A stretch of 11,021 nucleotides of DNA from a bacterium. Lineage in GTDB: Bacteria > Babelota > Babeliae > Babelales > Vermiphilaceae. Of the stretch, positions 1 to 7,100 are shown in pieces. The position numbers and the translations under genes are program-made. The notes under the pieces were generated by a model. It did no database searches. It was not told the DNA's origin and worked only from the letters and a program-made list of their open reading frames with translations. The stretch covers positions 1 to 11,021 of the forward strand of contig DAOUPL010000030.1 in assembly GCA_030626185.1 (NCBI GenBank), written 5' to 3'. Position 1 is the stretch's first letter, and every line of letters starts with the position of its first letter.

Positions 1-348
1 AAAATAATGATGATGTGTGAAATTCCATCAAATGTGATATTGATTGATGATTTTAGTAAACACTTTGATGGTTTCTCTATTGGTTCAAATGATTTGACAC
101 AACTGACGTTAGGCGTTGATCGTGATTCAGAAATTTTAACTTCATTGTTTGATGAACGTGATCCTGCAGTGAAAAAGTTGATTGAACAGGCAATTGTTGG
201 CGCACACAGAAATAATAGATATATTGGCATTTGTGGTCAAGCACCATCTGATCATGTTGATTTTGCAGCGTTTTTATTAGAAAATAGCATAGATTCTATT
301 TCGCTAAATGCTGACAGTGTTATTCCGTTTTTTATGCGGTATCAGTAA
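1..348 (+). CDS. ppsA: Phosphoenolpyruvate synthase, C-terminal fragment (gene begins before the window)
   Basis: Partial gene, open from the first base and ending in TAA at 346-348; 115 residues are visible. The product converts pyruvate, ATP and water to phosphoenolpyruvate, AMP and phosphate in the cytoplasm, the entry step of gluconeogenesis from pyruvate. The visible part is the end of the PEP-utilising TIM-barrel domain. It has the family strings [28 protein letters not shown] and LFDERDPAV, and [10 protein letters not shown], which carries the conserved C-terminal active-site cysteine. It lines up closely with the end of E. coli PpsA as I remember it. Pyruvate phosphate dikinase shares this barrel but has a different C-terminus, so PpsA is preferred. 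The gene faces the oppositely oriented gene at 395-712 across a hairpin. Nothing looks broken; only the left edge is cut by the window. Confidence 0.93.
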   Translation, partial: KIMMMCEIPSNVILIDDFSKHFDGFSIGSNDLTQLTLGVDRDSEILTSLFDERDPAVKKLIEQAIVGAHRNNRYIGICGQAPSDHVDFAAFLLENSIDSISLNADSVIPFFMRYQ

Positions 349-351
349 AAT

Positions 352-388
352 ATATACTGGCGATAATTTATTGTTATCGCCAGTATAT
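352..388. terminator. Hairpin terminator between convergent genes
   Basis: A perfect 15-bp inverted repeat (352-366 with 374-388; core ATACTGGCGATAA) has a 7-base loop. It begins 3 bp after the ppsA stop and ends 6 bp before the stop of the gene on the other strand. Position and symmetry suggest a terminator serving both directions. Neither side has a clean T-run, so it could instead act as a 3'-end stabiliser or rely on the AT-rich flanks. Confidence 0.7.
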
Positions 389-394
389 TAATTA

Positions 395-712
395 TTAATC
401 GCCTTCGTATTCTTCAGTTGCGTAGCTGTAAGATTCTTCACTTTCTTCATCTGTGCTTAAAAAGGGAAAATCGCTATCTTCTGCTGATTCTAGTTCTTCT
501 ATGCTTGGTTTGTATACCATTTTTGAATCATAAGAATCAAAACTTGGTTCTTCAAAAAATTCTTCTTCACTATCTATTCTGCGTATTTTGCATGAAGGTT
601 CTCCGAGAGAATCACCATTTTCTTCATGTTTGCGCTTCATCGCGTCAACAGTACCGTTTAAAAGAATTATTGCAGCGAGTACAAAAAGATATTTTTTGTA
701 TGAATTAGTCAT
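395..712 (-). CDS. Small acidic exported protein with NLS-like basic pair, function unknown
   Basis: 105 residues. The start at 712 is chosen because GGAGG lies 6 bases upstream (719-723); an in-frame ATG 27 bases earlier has no such site. Residues 1-24 form a signal peptide: lysines at 6-7, hydrophobic core about 8-18, and VDA before the predicted cut, then Met25. The mature chain opens with two basic clusters, KRK (26-28) and KIRR (42-45), 13 residues apart. After residue 46 it becomes extremely acidic, with 23 Asp/Glu among the last 59 residues plus many Ser and Tyr, so it is probably disordered. I recognise no domain. It lies 86 bp downstream of galU on the same strand, so it may be the last gene of the pheS unit. 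The bases before it do not give a convincing separate promoter. Export is inferred from the signal peptide alone. Confidence 0.75.
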   Translation of the reverse strand: MTNSYKKYLFVLAAIILLNGTVDAMKRKHEENGDSLGEPSCKIRRIDSEEEFFEEPSFDSYDSKMVYKPSIEELESAEDSDFPFLSTDEESEESYSYATEEYEGD

Positions 713-718
713 GATTAT

Positions 719-723
719 CCTCC
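719..723 (-). promoter_or_regulatory. Shine-Dalgarno site that sets the start of the acidic exported protein
   Basis: On the minus strand GGAGG lies 6 bases before the ATG at 712-710. It fixes the start at the signal-peptide Met rather than the in-frame ATG at 739, which would prepend nine residues to the signal peptide. Confidence 0.75.
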
Positions 724-798
724 AATTTTTACTATTCATTAGTTTAAGTGTGACAAAAGGTAAAGTTGAAAGTCAAGATTTTGAAGGAACTGTTTGTA

Positions 799-1644
799 TT
801 AATCGATCAATGATGCGTATTCATCGTTATTTTTTAATAACTGAATAGTCGCATTAAGCCAGCCACGGGTGTTGCCGATATCATATCGTGGTTCGTTGAT
901 TTTATACGCATAAACGGGGTGACCAGCTTGAACCATTGCATCAATCGCATCAGTAAGTTGAATTTCTTTGTTCGGGTCACGTTCTAAGTTGTGTAGAAAA
1001 GAAAATATTTCTGGCGCTAAAATATAGCGGCCAATGATGGCCAAGTTTGATGGTGCATCTTGTGGATCAGGTTTTTCAACAAGTTTGTGTATTGCAAAAA
1101 TTGAGTCGTTGTCAGTTGTAATAGCGTCAACAATGCCGTAAGAAGAAGTTTTTTTGTGTGGAACTTCACACACAGCAATAACGCTTGCTTGTTTGTCTTG
1201 CGCAATTTTGAGCATGTTTTTGATGGTGTTGTTGCCATCGATTATGTCATCGGGTAGAAAAATAGAAAAAAAGTCATCTGCAATAAATTGTTCTGCACAT
1301 AAAATTGCATCACCAAGTCCGCGTGGATTAGGTTGATCAGCAAAGTTGAAGGTGCATTGTTTTATTATTTTTTGTAATTGAGAAATAATGCGCTTTTTTT
1401 CTTTGGTTAAATGATTTGGTTGCGGGCATGAAGTTGAAGAAAAATAATGTTTGATCGCTTTTTTATCGTTGTTAATTACAATGTTCCATTGCGTGATGCC
1501 GTTTTGTAACCCTTCGTTGACGATGTATTGCAACGCTGGTTTATCAACCAGTGGCATAAGCTCTTTGGGTAATGATTTAGTAAATGGCGTAAGCCGTGTA
1601 CCTTTACCTGCAGCGGGCACAATTGCTTTTGTTATTGGTTTCAT
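799..1644 (-). CDS. galU: UTP--glucose-1-phosphate uridylyltransferase
   Basis: 281 residues, the usual GalU/GtaB length. The enzyme makes UDP-glucose from UTP and glucose 1-phosphate in the cytoplasm, feeding glycolipid, polysaccharide and nucleotide-sugar synthesis. The N-terminus has the nucleotidyltransferase signature AIVPAAGKGTRLTPFTKSLP (residues 8-27, with GxGTR at 13-17), then PKELMPLVDKPALQYIV. Further on are PRGLGDAI (108-113 region), PDD (131-133), VEKP (189-192), NKEIQLTDAI (225-234) and DIGN (255-258). VEKP and EIQLTDAI favour GalU over the glucose-1-phosphate thymidylyltransferase RmlA. The start at 1644 has a short GGA site 6 bases upstream (1651-1653). It follows pheS by only 11 bp, so the two are very likely co-transcribed. 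No oddities were seen. Confidence 0.95.
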   Translation of the reverse strand: MKPITKAIVPAAGKGTRLTPFTKSLPKELMPLVDKPALQYIVNEGLQNGITQWNIVINNDKKAIKHYFSSTSCPQPNHLTKEKKRIISQLQKIIKQCTFNFADQPNPRGLGDAILCAEQFIADDFFSIFLPDDIIDGNNTIKNMLKIAQDKQASVIAVCEVPHKKTSSYGIVDAITTDNDSIFAIHKLVEKPDPQDAPSNLAIIGRYILAPEIFSFLHNLERDPNKEIQLTDAIDAMVQAGHPVYAYKINEPRYDIGNTRGWLNATIQLLKNNDEYASLID

Positions 1645-1655
1645 AAAAATTCCAT

Positions 1656-2693
1656 TTAAAACTGTTTTAGAAACTCAAGATTACTACTTTGGAACAAGCG
1701 AATGTCGCGAATATTATGTTTAATCATTGCAATACGATCGATACCAAAACCAAAAGCAAAACCAGAGTATTTCTCCTGATCAATGCCACTTGTTTTGAGT
1801 ACGTTTGGATGCACAAGGCCAGCGCCAAGTAATTCGATCCATTTAGTTTTTTTACAAATTGAGCAACCATCAGTACAAAATGGACACTCGGCATCAATTT
1901 CTACACCAGGCTCAACAAACGGAAAATAACCAGGGCGAACACGAATAGAAAGATCATCGCGTTCAAAAATTGCTTGTAAAAATTGTTCAGCTGTTGCCAA
2001 TAAGTTGCTCATCGATACATTTTTATCGATAAATAATCCTTCAGCTTGCATAAACATAAAGTTGTGAGAAGCATCGGTTGCCTCATTGCGATACACGCGT
2101 CCTGGCGCAAAAACTGCCAATGGAAGTTGTGTTGTTTCCATCACGTGAGCTTGCACCGTTGAGGTATGCGTACGCAACAACATGTCGGGTACGTTTAACC
2201 AAAAAGTATCTTGCATGTCACGCGCTGGATGATCTTTGGGAATATTTAAAGTTTCAAAGTTGTAATACCCGGTTTCAACTTCTGGCCCATCAGCGATCGA
2301 ATAGCCCATTGAGATAAAAATATCTTCCAGTTGGCGAATAATTTGTGTGTAAACGTGCAATCCACCAGTTACGTCTTGTTTGCGTGATAGCGTTACATCA
2401 AAATCTTTTTTGTGTTGATTTTGTTCATCTTGTTGCGATTTAAGAAGTTGTTGTTCCTTTTGTTCATAGACTTCTTGCATGCGTGTTTTAAGCTGATTAA
2501 GTTGTGGCCCAACAACGCGTTTGTCATCAGTTGATAATCCACGTAATTGCTTCATCAGTTCAGTGAGTTTACCATGCCTCCCTAAAAAAGCAACACGCAC
2601 GTGTTCTAATTGTTCTATCGATTGTGCGTTTTTTACGTCAGTTTCAAACGTTTGTTCTGTTTGAGTTATTTGATTTTGGAGTGATTTAATCAT
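1656..2693 (-). CDS. pheS: Phenylalanine--tRNA ligase alpha subunit
   Basis: 345 residues, slightly longer than E. coli PheS (327). The alpha subunit of the alpha2-beta2 synthetase carries the catalytic site that charges tRNA-Phe. An N-terminal coiled-coil arm (about 1-100) includes VAFLGRHGKLTELM. The class II core follows: HPARDMQDTFWL (155-166), LLRTHTSTVQ (172-181, with the Phe-binding His176 and Ser178), motif 2 GRVYRNEATD (198-207), FMQAEG (214-219, keeping Gln216 and Glu218) and motif 3 GFGIDRIAM (315-323, Arg320). The common FHQ reads FMQ here. Cysteines 270, 273, 277 and 280 form a C-x2-C-x3-C-x2-C insert before KWIELLGAGLVHPNVL, plausibly a zinc site; similar inserts occur in other bacterial PheS. 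No good ribosome binding site precedes the ATG at 2693. pheT is not next to it; galU follows instead, and the cognate tRNA gene lies divergently upstream. Confidence 0.96.
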   Translation of the reverse strand: MIKSLQNQITQTEQTFETDVKNAQSIEQLEHVRVAFLGRHGKLTELMKQLRGLSTDDKRVVGPQLNQLKTRMQEVYEQKEQQLLKSQQDEQNQHKKDFDVTLSRKQDVTGGLHVYTQIIRQLEDIFISMGYSIADGPEVETGYYNFETLNIPKDHPARDMQDTFWLNVPDMLLRTHTSTVQAHVMETTQLPLAVFAPGRVYRNEATDASHNFMFMQAEGLFIDKNVSMSNLLATAEQFLQAIFERDDLSIRVRPGYFPFVEPGVEIDAECPFCTDGCSICKKTKWIELLGAGLVHPNVLKTSGIDQEKYSGFAFGFGIDRIAMIKHNIRDIRLFQSSNLEFLKQF

Positions 2694-2731
2694 AAATAAA
2701 TAGCATGGTAAAAGGTTATTTAGTTTCTTTT

Positions 2732-2760
2732 AGGATACTAGAGTATGCTTAATCTTACAA
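2732..2760 (-). promoter_or_regulatory. Predicted sigma70-type promoter for pheS
   Basis: On the minus strand TTGTAA (2760-2755), a 17-base spacer, then TATCCT (2737-2732). Four of six bases match the consensus in each box. The start would fall near 2725, giving a leader of about 30 bases before pheS. The same -10 (TATCCT) appears in the predicted ruvB promoter. Confidence 0.4.
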
Positions 2761-2766
2761 TTTTGT

Positions 2767-2794
2767 TTGACAAATGCCGTTAAATAAGTAGATT
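2767..2794 (+). promoter_or_regulatory. Predicted sigma70-type promoter for tRNA-Phe
   Basis: A perfect -35 TTGACA (2767-2772) is followed after 16 bases by TAGATT (2789-2794, four of six matches). Transcription would start about 2801, some 17 bases before the mature tRNA 5' end. It is back-to-back with the predicted pheS promoter. Confidence 0.55.
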
Positions 2795-2817
2795 AAATTT
2801 ATATAAAATCTTTTTAC

Positions 2818-2892
2818 GCCGGGGTAGCTCAGTGGTAGAGCGTGAGCTTGAAGAGCTCAGCGTCGTTGGTTCAATTCCGACTCCCGGCACCA
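2818..2892 (+). tRNA. tRNA-Phe (anticodon GAA), CCA encoded
   Basis: A full cloverleaf folds by hand. The acceptor stem is GCCGGGG with TCCCGGC (one G-T pair), followed by A73 and an encoded CCA at 2890-2892. The D arm is GCTC/GAGC with loop AGTGGTA. The anticodon arm is TGAGC/GCTCA with loop TTGAAGA, so the anticodon GAA is at 2850-2852. The variable loop is GCGTC, and the T arm is GTTGG/CCGAC with loop TTCAATT. It decodes UUU and UUC. The base 3' of the anticodon is G37, not the A37 usual in bacterial tRNA-Phe. The gene is divergent from pheS, the alpha subunit of the enzyme that charges it. No obvious T-run terminator follows. Confidence 0.96.
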
Positions 2893-3082
2893 TACTTCGC
2901 ATAAAGCTTCGTATAGCACAGCCACTTTATTAAATGACTTTTAACAGAAAAAATAACATCTTTAGACAACAAGAAAACTGTTTAGCAAAGTTAAAAAGTG
3001 TCTTGTTGCGTCATAGCCGTAGACGGAAGACGGCCTGTTCTTCGTAGCTCGTAGAGCGTAGTAGGAAAAATAGGAATATCTA

Positions 3083-3112
3083 TTTACAATAAAATTGCTA
3101 ATTTGTTATCTT
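3083..3112 (+). promoter_or_regulatory. Predicted promoter for the small basic exported protein
   Basis: TTTACA (3083-3088, five of six matches), an 18-base spacer, then TATCTT (3107-3112, four of six). The start would be near 3119, about 28 bases before the ATG at 3147. It would also serve the TPR-like gene downstream. Confidence 0.4.
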
Positions 3113-3136
3113 TGTCATGTTTACGTCTACAAAAAA

Positions 3137-3140
3137 GGGG
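3137..3140 (+). promoter_or_regulatory. Shine-Dalgarno site that sets the start at 3147
   Basis: AAGGGGAC places GGGG 6 bases before the ATG at 3147-3149. This start begins exactly at a typical signal peptide. An in-frame ATG at 3117 would place ten polar residues in front of it. Confidence 0.7.
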
Positions 3141-3146
3141 ACAAAG

Positions 3147-3404
3147 ATGCGTATTGCATTGATTTTTGTAATGTTATTAGTAATTTGTGGTAATGTTTGT
3201 GCAATGAAAAAAAATTCAAGAGCGAATGTAAAACCGTTAGATTTTAGTGGTAAATCTAGGAATACTAATCGTGAAGTAGATTCTGAAAATAAATTTAATG
3301 ATGGTATCTTGTCTCGTCGTCCATCAGCTCCACGAGAGATGGGTTCCAATTCACGAAATTTACCTTCTTCTAGTTCTGTTCGTTCTGTACCTATAAAAAA
3401 ATAA
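3147..3404 (+). CDS. Small basic exported protein, function unknown
   Basis: 85 residues. Residues 1-19 are a clear signal peptide (Arg2, hydrophobic 3-13, VCA before the cut), followed by Met20. It ends VCAM, so signal peptidase I cleavage is likelier than lipoprotein processing: a Cys sits at position -2, but there is no good lipobox. The mature 66 residues are low in hydrophobics and rich in Ser, Asn, Lys and Arg (about 16 Lys/Arg against 6 Asp/Glu), ending in a serine run and KK, so probably disordered and positively charged. No domain is recognised. It has its own plausible promoter and a strong ribosome binding site, and lies 32 bp ahead of the TPR-like gene on the same strand. Its charge is opposite to that of the acidic exported protein at 395-712. 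Confidence 0.75.
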   Translation: MRIALIFVMLLVICGNVCAMKKNSRANVKPLDFSGKSRNTNREVDSENKFNDGILSRRPSAPREMGSNSRNLPSSSSVRSVPIKK

Positions 3405-3436
3405 TAAAAATGGTATTTTGTACGGGGTGACGATGT

Positions 3437-4102
3437 ATGAAACAAACGTATAACGATAAATATTCTATTGCATGGTTTAATCTTGCACAAGCTATTGCGC
3501 GACGCGAAAAAGAACGTGTGTTTGGCATGTATCGGCTGTTGTCGTATTCGCTTGATAACACAGCGCTTGCATTACAGCTTGAGGGCGATATTTTACGTAT
3601 TTTTGACATGGATGATGAAGCTGAGCAAAAGTATAAACAATCAGCAGAATTGTATCAAAAACAGGGCGACATATTACACGCTGGTGCGTTGTATTATTAT
3701 TTATTTACGTTTGCAAAAACTTCTGAGATCTATTTTGATCGTTTAATTCTTTTGCATTTATCCGTTAAAAAATATGATGCATGTCGGCAATTGTTTGAAA
3801 AACTTAAAACAATGGCACACTTGGCATCTGATGTTGAGTTAATGAACAAGACGATGCAACGAATAAAAGAGATCAAAGATGATGAAGCAAAAGGGGAATT
3901 ATTAAGTTTCTTGTTTTATGCATTTGCGCAGCATGCACAACCAATTAATGAACAAAATCGATCATTTTTTACGCAAATACTCGATATTTTAACTAATAGT
4001 TCTGATATTGCACAATTACAAACATTTTTGTTGCGATTACAAAATGATCATGACACTTGGCATGCCGTTGCAATCAAATATTTAGATCCACGACAATTAT
4101 GA
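3437..4102 (+). CDS. TPR-like all-helical protein, function unknown
   Basis: 221 residues, cytoplasmic by appearance (no signal peptide or membrane segment). The start at 3437 has GGGGTGA (3424-3430) about 6 bases upstream; an overlapping ATG at 3433 is out of frame. The chain is strongly helical. Residues about 42-80 (ALALQLEGDILRIFDMDDEA onward, then KQSAELYQKQGD) fit a tetratricopeptide repeat pattern, and further helix pairs continue to about residue 125 (YDACRQLFEKL). The C-terminal half looks helical without clear repeats. TPR-type proteins mostly act as protein-binding scaffolds; the partner here is unknown. It probably shares a transcript with the small exported protein before it. Its last two codons overlap the 3' end of dnaE, which runs towards it on the other strand. 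It could be a lineage-specific conserved protein. Confidence 0.8.
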   Translation: MKQTYNDKYSIAWFNLAQAIARREKERVFGMYRLLSYSLDNTALALQLEGDILRIFDMDDEAEQKYKQSAELYQKQGDILHAGALYYYLFTFAKTSEIYFDRLILLHLSVKKYDACRQLFEKLKTMAHLASDVELMNKTMQRIKEIKDDEAKGELLSFLFYAFAQHAQPINEQNRSFFTQILDILTNSSDIAQLQTFLLRLQNDHDTWHAVAIKYLDPRQL

Positions 4103-7100
4103 AGAAAATTTAATAGTCGCTTTAAGTTTTTGTGCGAGATTATCAGATTGTTCTTTGTCAAGATTAATTTTTTGTTTTGTTTTGATTAAGATGTTCTGTT
4201 CGTTTTCTTGTAGGCCAAAATAAAGATTAAGTGATCCTTTTGTAATCTCTTGTGCAAACGTTGCAAGAGGTTCCTCTTTAAATGAATCAGAAAGAGTGAT
4301 TGTCGCACGTTTTATTGTTTTCCAATGCTCAGGGCAAAGATCAAGTGGAATCATTTCTTGCGCTTTAATTTTCACTTTTTTTGTTTGTGCGGCGTCAAGG
4401 TCACCTTGTACCACAAAAACATTGTAATCAGAAAGCCACTCTTGCACTTTGGCAAAAAGACGAGGAAATACGATTATTTCAGCTTCGCCAGTAAGATCTT
4501 CTAGCGCTACAAAGGCCATGCGATCACCTTTTTTGGTGGTTATTTCACGTTTTGACGTCATCATGCCAGCGATAACAAATCCATTATTTTTAACTGGTTG
4601 CTCAAGGTGTTCTGCAATAGAAGAAATCCCTTGAATTCCAAAGCGCTTTATGTGTGCGCGGTACGATTCTAGTGGATGAGAACTCAAGTAAAAACCGATA
4701 ACTTCTTTTTCTTTTTCTAATGTTTCTTTGTCTGACCATTTTGCTTGTGAAGAAAATGCAAAAAAGTCATCATTTCCATCATTTGCGGTACCCGCTAAAG
4801 AAAACAGACCCATTTGCCCCGTTTGTTTATCTTTTTTGTACCGAATAGCGTGGTCCATGATCGTCGCAAGTTCATCGTGTTGTTGTGCGCGAGAGCCCGT
4901 CATAGTATCAAATGCACCAGCATAAATAAGATTTTCGATAACGCGTTTGTTTGCCGTGCGTAAATCTATACGTTTACAAAAATCAAATAGATCAATAAAC
5001 GATTTTTTTTCACGCTCTTTGACGATGTTTTCCAGCGCGATGTTGCCAACGTTCTTAATCCCTTGCAAACCAAATAAAATATTTTTTTCATGAGCAGCAA
5101 AATTAATTTCTGAAGTATTTATGTTTGGTGGTAACAAATTAAGCTCAAGATCTTTTGCTTCTTTAAGATAAAAAGCCATCTTTTCGGTATTATTTGTCTC
5201 CATCGAAATAAGTGATGCCATAAACTCAGCAGGATAATGCGCTTTAAGAAACGATGTTTGATAGGTGATTATCGCATACGCTGTTGAATGGGATTTATTA
5301 AAACCATATCCAGCAAAGTAGGCCATGAGATCAAATAGTTCTTGTGCTTTTTTTGGATTAAAGTTAAATTTTGTCGCTCGTTGCACAAAAAGTTTGCTCT
5401 GCTCTTGCATTACTTCAACTTTTTTCTTACCCATTGCACGGCGCAAAATGTCAGATTCACCCAATGAGTAACCAGCGATTGCTGATGCAATTTTCATTAC
5501 TTGTTCTTGATAAACAATAACACCGTATGTTTCTTTTAAAATTGGTTCAAGTTCATCAAAAATATAAGTTATTTTTTGCTTGCCATGTTTACGTTCGATA
5601 AAATCATCTACCATGCCTGATCCAAGCGGACCAGGGCGATAGAGTGCGATTACCGCAATTACATCTTCAAAGCTGTTTGGTTTAAGTTTGCGTAAAATTT
5701 CTTTTAATCCGTTAGACTCAAGTTGGAAAATACCTGACGTTTGTCCGCGAGCGATAAGATTTAATGTTTTTTTATCATCAAGTGGAATCGTGTTGATGTT
5801 GATAGTGACGTTATGATTTTTTTTAACTTGTTGTAACGTTCTATCGATGATGGTTAAGTTTTTGAGCCCTAAAAAGTCGATTTTTAAAAAACCGATGCTT
5901 TCTAGTTCGGTCATCGCGTATTGCGCAACAAGTTCTTTGCTTTTTGACGGTATGTATAACGGTAAAACTTCATCTATCGGTTTAGGTGATATTACAATTC
6001 CAGCAGCATGTTTTGATGCATGACGAGTTAGACCTTCTAGTTTTAGCGCGATGTTGAAAAGTTTTTTTATGCGTGGATTGTTATCAACCATCTCTTGCAA
6101 TTTAGGTTCTTGTTTCAACGATTCGGTTAATGATATTTTTAATTGATCAGGGATCAAACTGGTTAACGCATTAGAGTCTTCAAACGGAAAACCTAAAACG
6201 CGTGCAACGTCTTTTAGTACTCCTTTTGCCATCATAGTGCCAAATGTAATTATGTGACACACTTTGTCGTGCCCATATTTATCACGCACGTACTGAATAA
6301 CTTTATCACGACCTTCGATGCAGAAATCGATATCGATATCAGGCATTGATACACGTTCTGGGTTTAAAAATCGTTCAAAAAGCAAGTTGTATTTTATTGG
6401 ATCAACGTTAGTAATCTCGAGTGTCCACGAAACAAGTGATCCTGCAGCAGAACCACGACCAGGCCCAACGGGAATACCTTGACGATGCGCCCATTTAATA
6501 AAATCACTCACAATTAAAAAGTATTCAACAAAACCCATTGTAGTGATTAAGTTAACTTCAAGATCAAGTCGGTCTTGATACAATTCACGTTTATCTTGAT
6601 CAATCAACTTTTTTGTAAAAAGTTCTTCTAGTCCTTGTTGGCAAAGTTCTTTAAAATAACTTTCTGAGGTATGTTTTTTGGGAATTTCACATTTAGGAAA
6701 AAAGAGTTTGTCTGTTACAAAATCAAAGTTACATTTGTCTGCAATTTCGCCGGTGTTCCAAATAGCGCTCTCGTGAGTGCCAAAAAGATCAAGCATTTCT
6801 TGTTGTGTACGCATGTACACTCGACAATCACCAAAAGAATAACGATTAGGATCACTCAATTGCCCATGTGTTTGAACTGATAGCATAACTTCATGCGCTT
6901 CGTGATCTTGCTTGTCAACGTAGTGGCAATCACCGGTGGCAACAAGGGGTAAACTTCTTTTTTGTGCAAGATCAAACAAAAAATCATTAAGTGGTTGTTG
7001 CTCTTGTTGATCTGTGGGTTGTACTTCAAGATAAAAACGTTCATTATCAAAATGCTTCATAAACCATTCAAGACGATTGTTTAGCTCGTCCATCTTGTTG

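Larger units (their letters stand above)
2893..3146. other. Non-coding stretch with a G+C-rich block and an inverted repeat
   Basis: No convincing gene on either strand. After the tRNA there is a short direct repeat, CTTCGCATA and CTTCGTATA (near 2895 and 2907), and a weak ATAAAG/CTTTAT pair (2901-2906, 2925-2930). A perfect 8-bp inverted repeat, CAACAAGA (2969-2976) with TCTTGTTG (3003-3010), encloses 26 bases. Straight after comes a block of about 58 bases (near 3009-3066) with about 56% G+C by my count inside AT-rich flanks. It holds repeated GACGG and CGTAG units and a small GCTC-GTA-GAGC hairpin. The last part holds the promoter and ribosome binding site of the next gene. A dispersed repeat or a small RNA is possible but not shown. 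Confidence 0.5.

Noticed and set aside
418..848. Plus-strand reading frames opposite the acidic exported gene and the end of galU
   Set aside because: They are antisense to genes with a clear signal peptide or clear homology, lack ribosome binding sites and give Cys/Leu/His-rich translations typical of antisense frames.
2893..2917. Sequence resembling a loxP half-site (CTTCGTATA) after the tRNA
   Set aside because: The two similar units are direct, not inverted, and no matching second arm or recombinase gene is present, so a recombination or attachment site is not supported.
2818..3146. Integration of a mobile element at the tRNA-Phe 3' end
   Set aside because: No integrase, no repeated tRNA 3' fragment downstream and no phage-like genes are seen in the window.
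3098..3609. Minus-strand reading frames opposite the basic exported protein and the TPR-like gene
   Set aside because: They have no ribosome binding site and no recognisable domain; the plus-strand genes have strong sites and coherent protein features.
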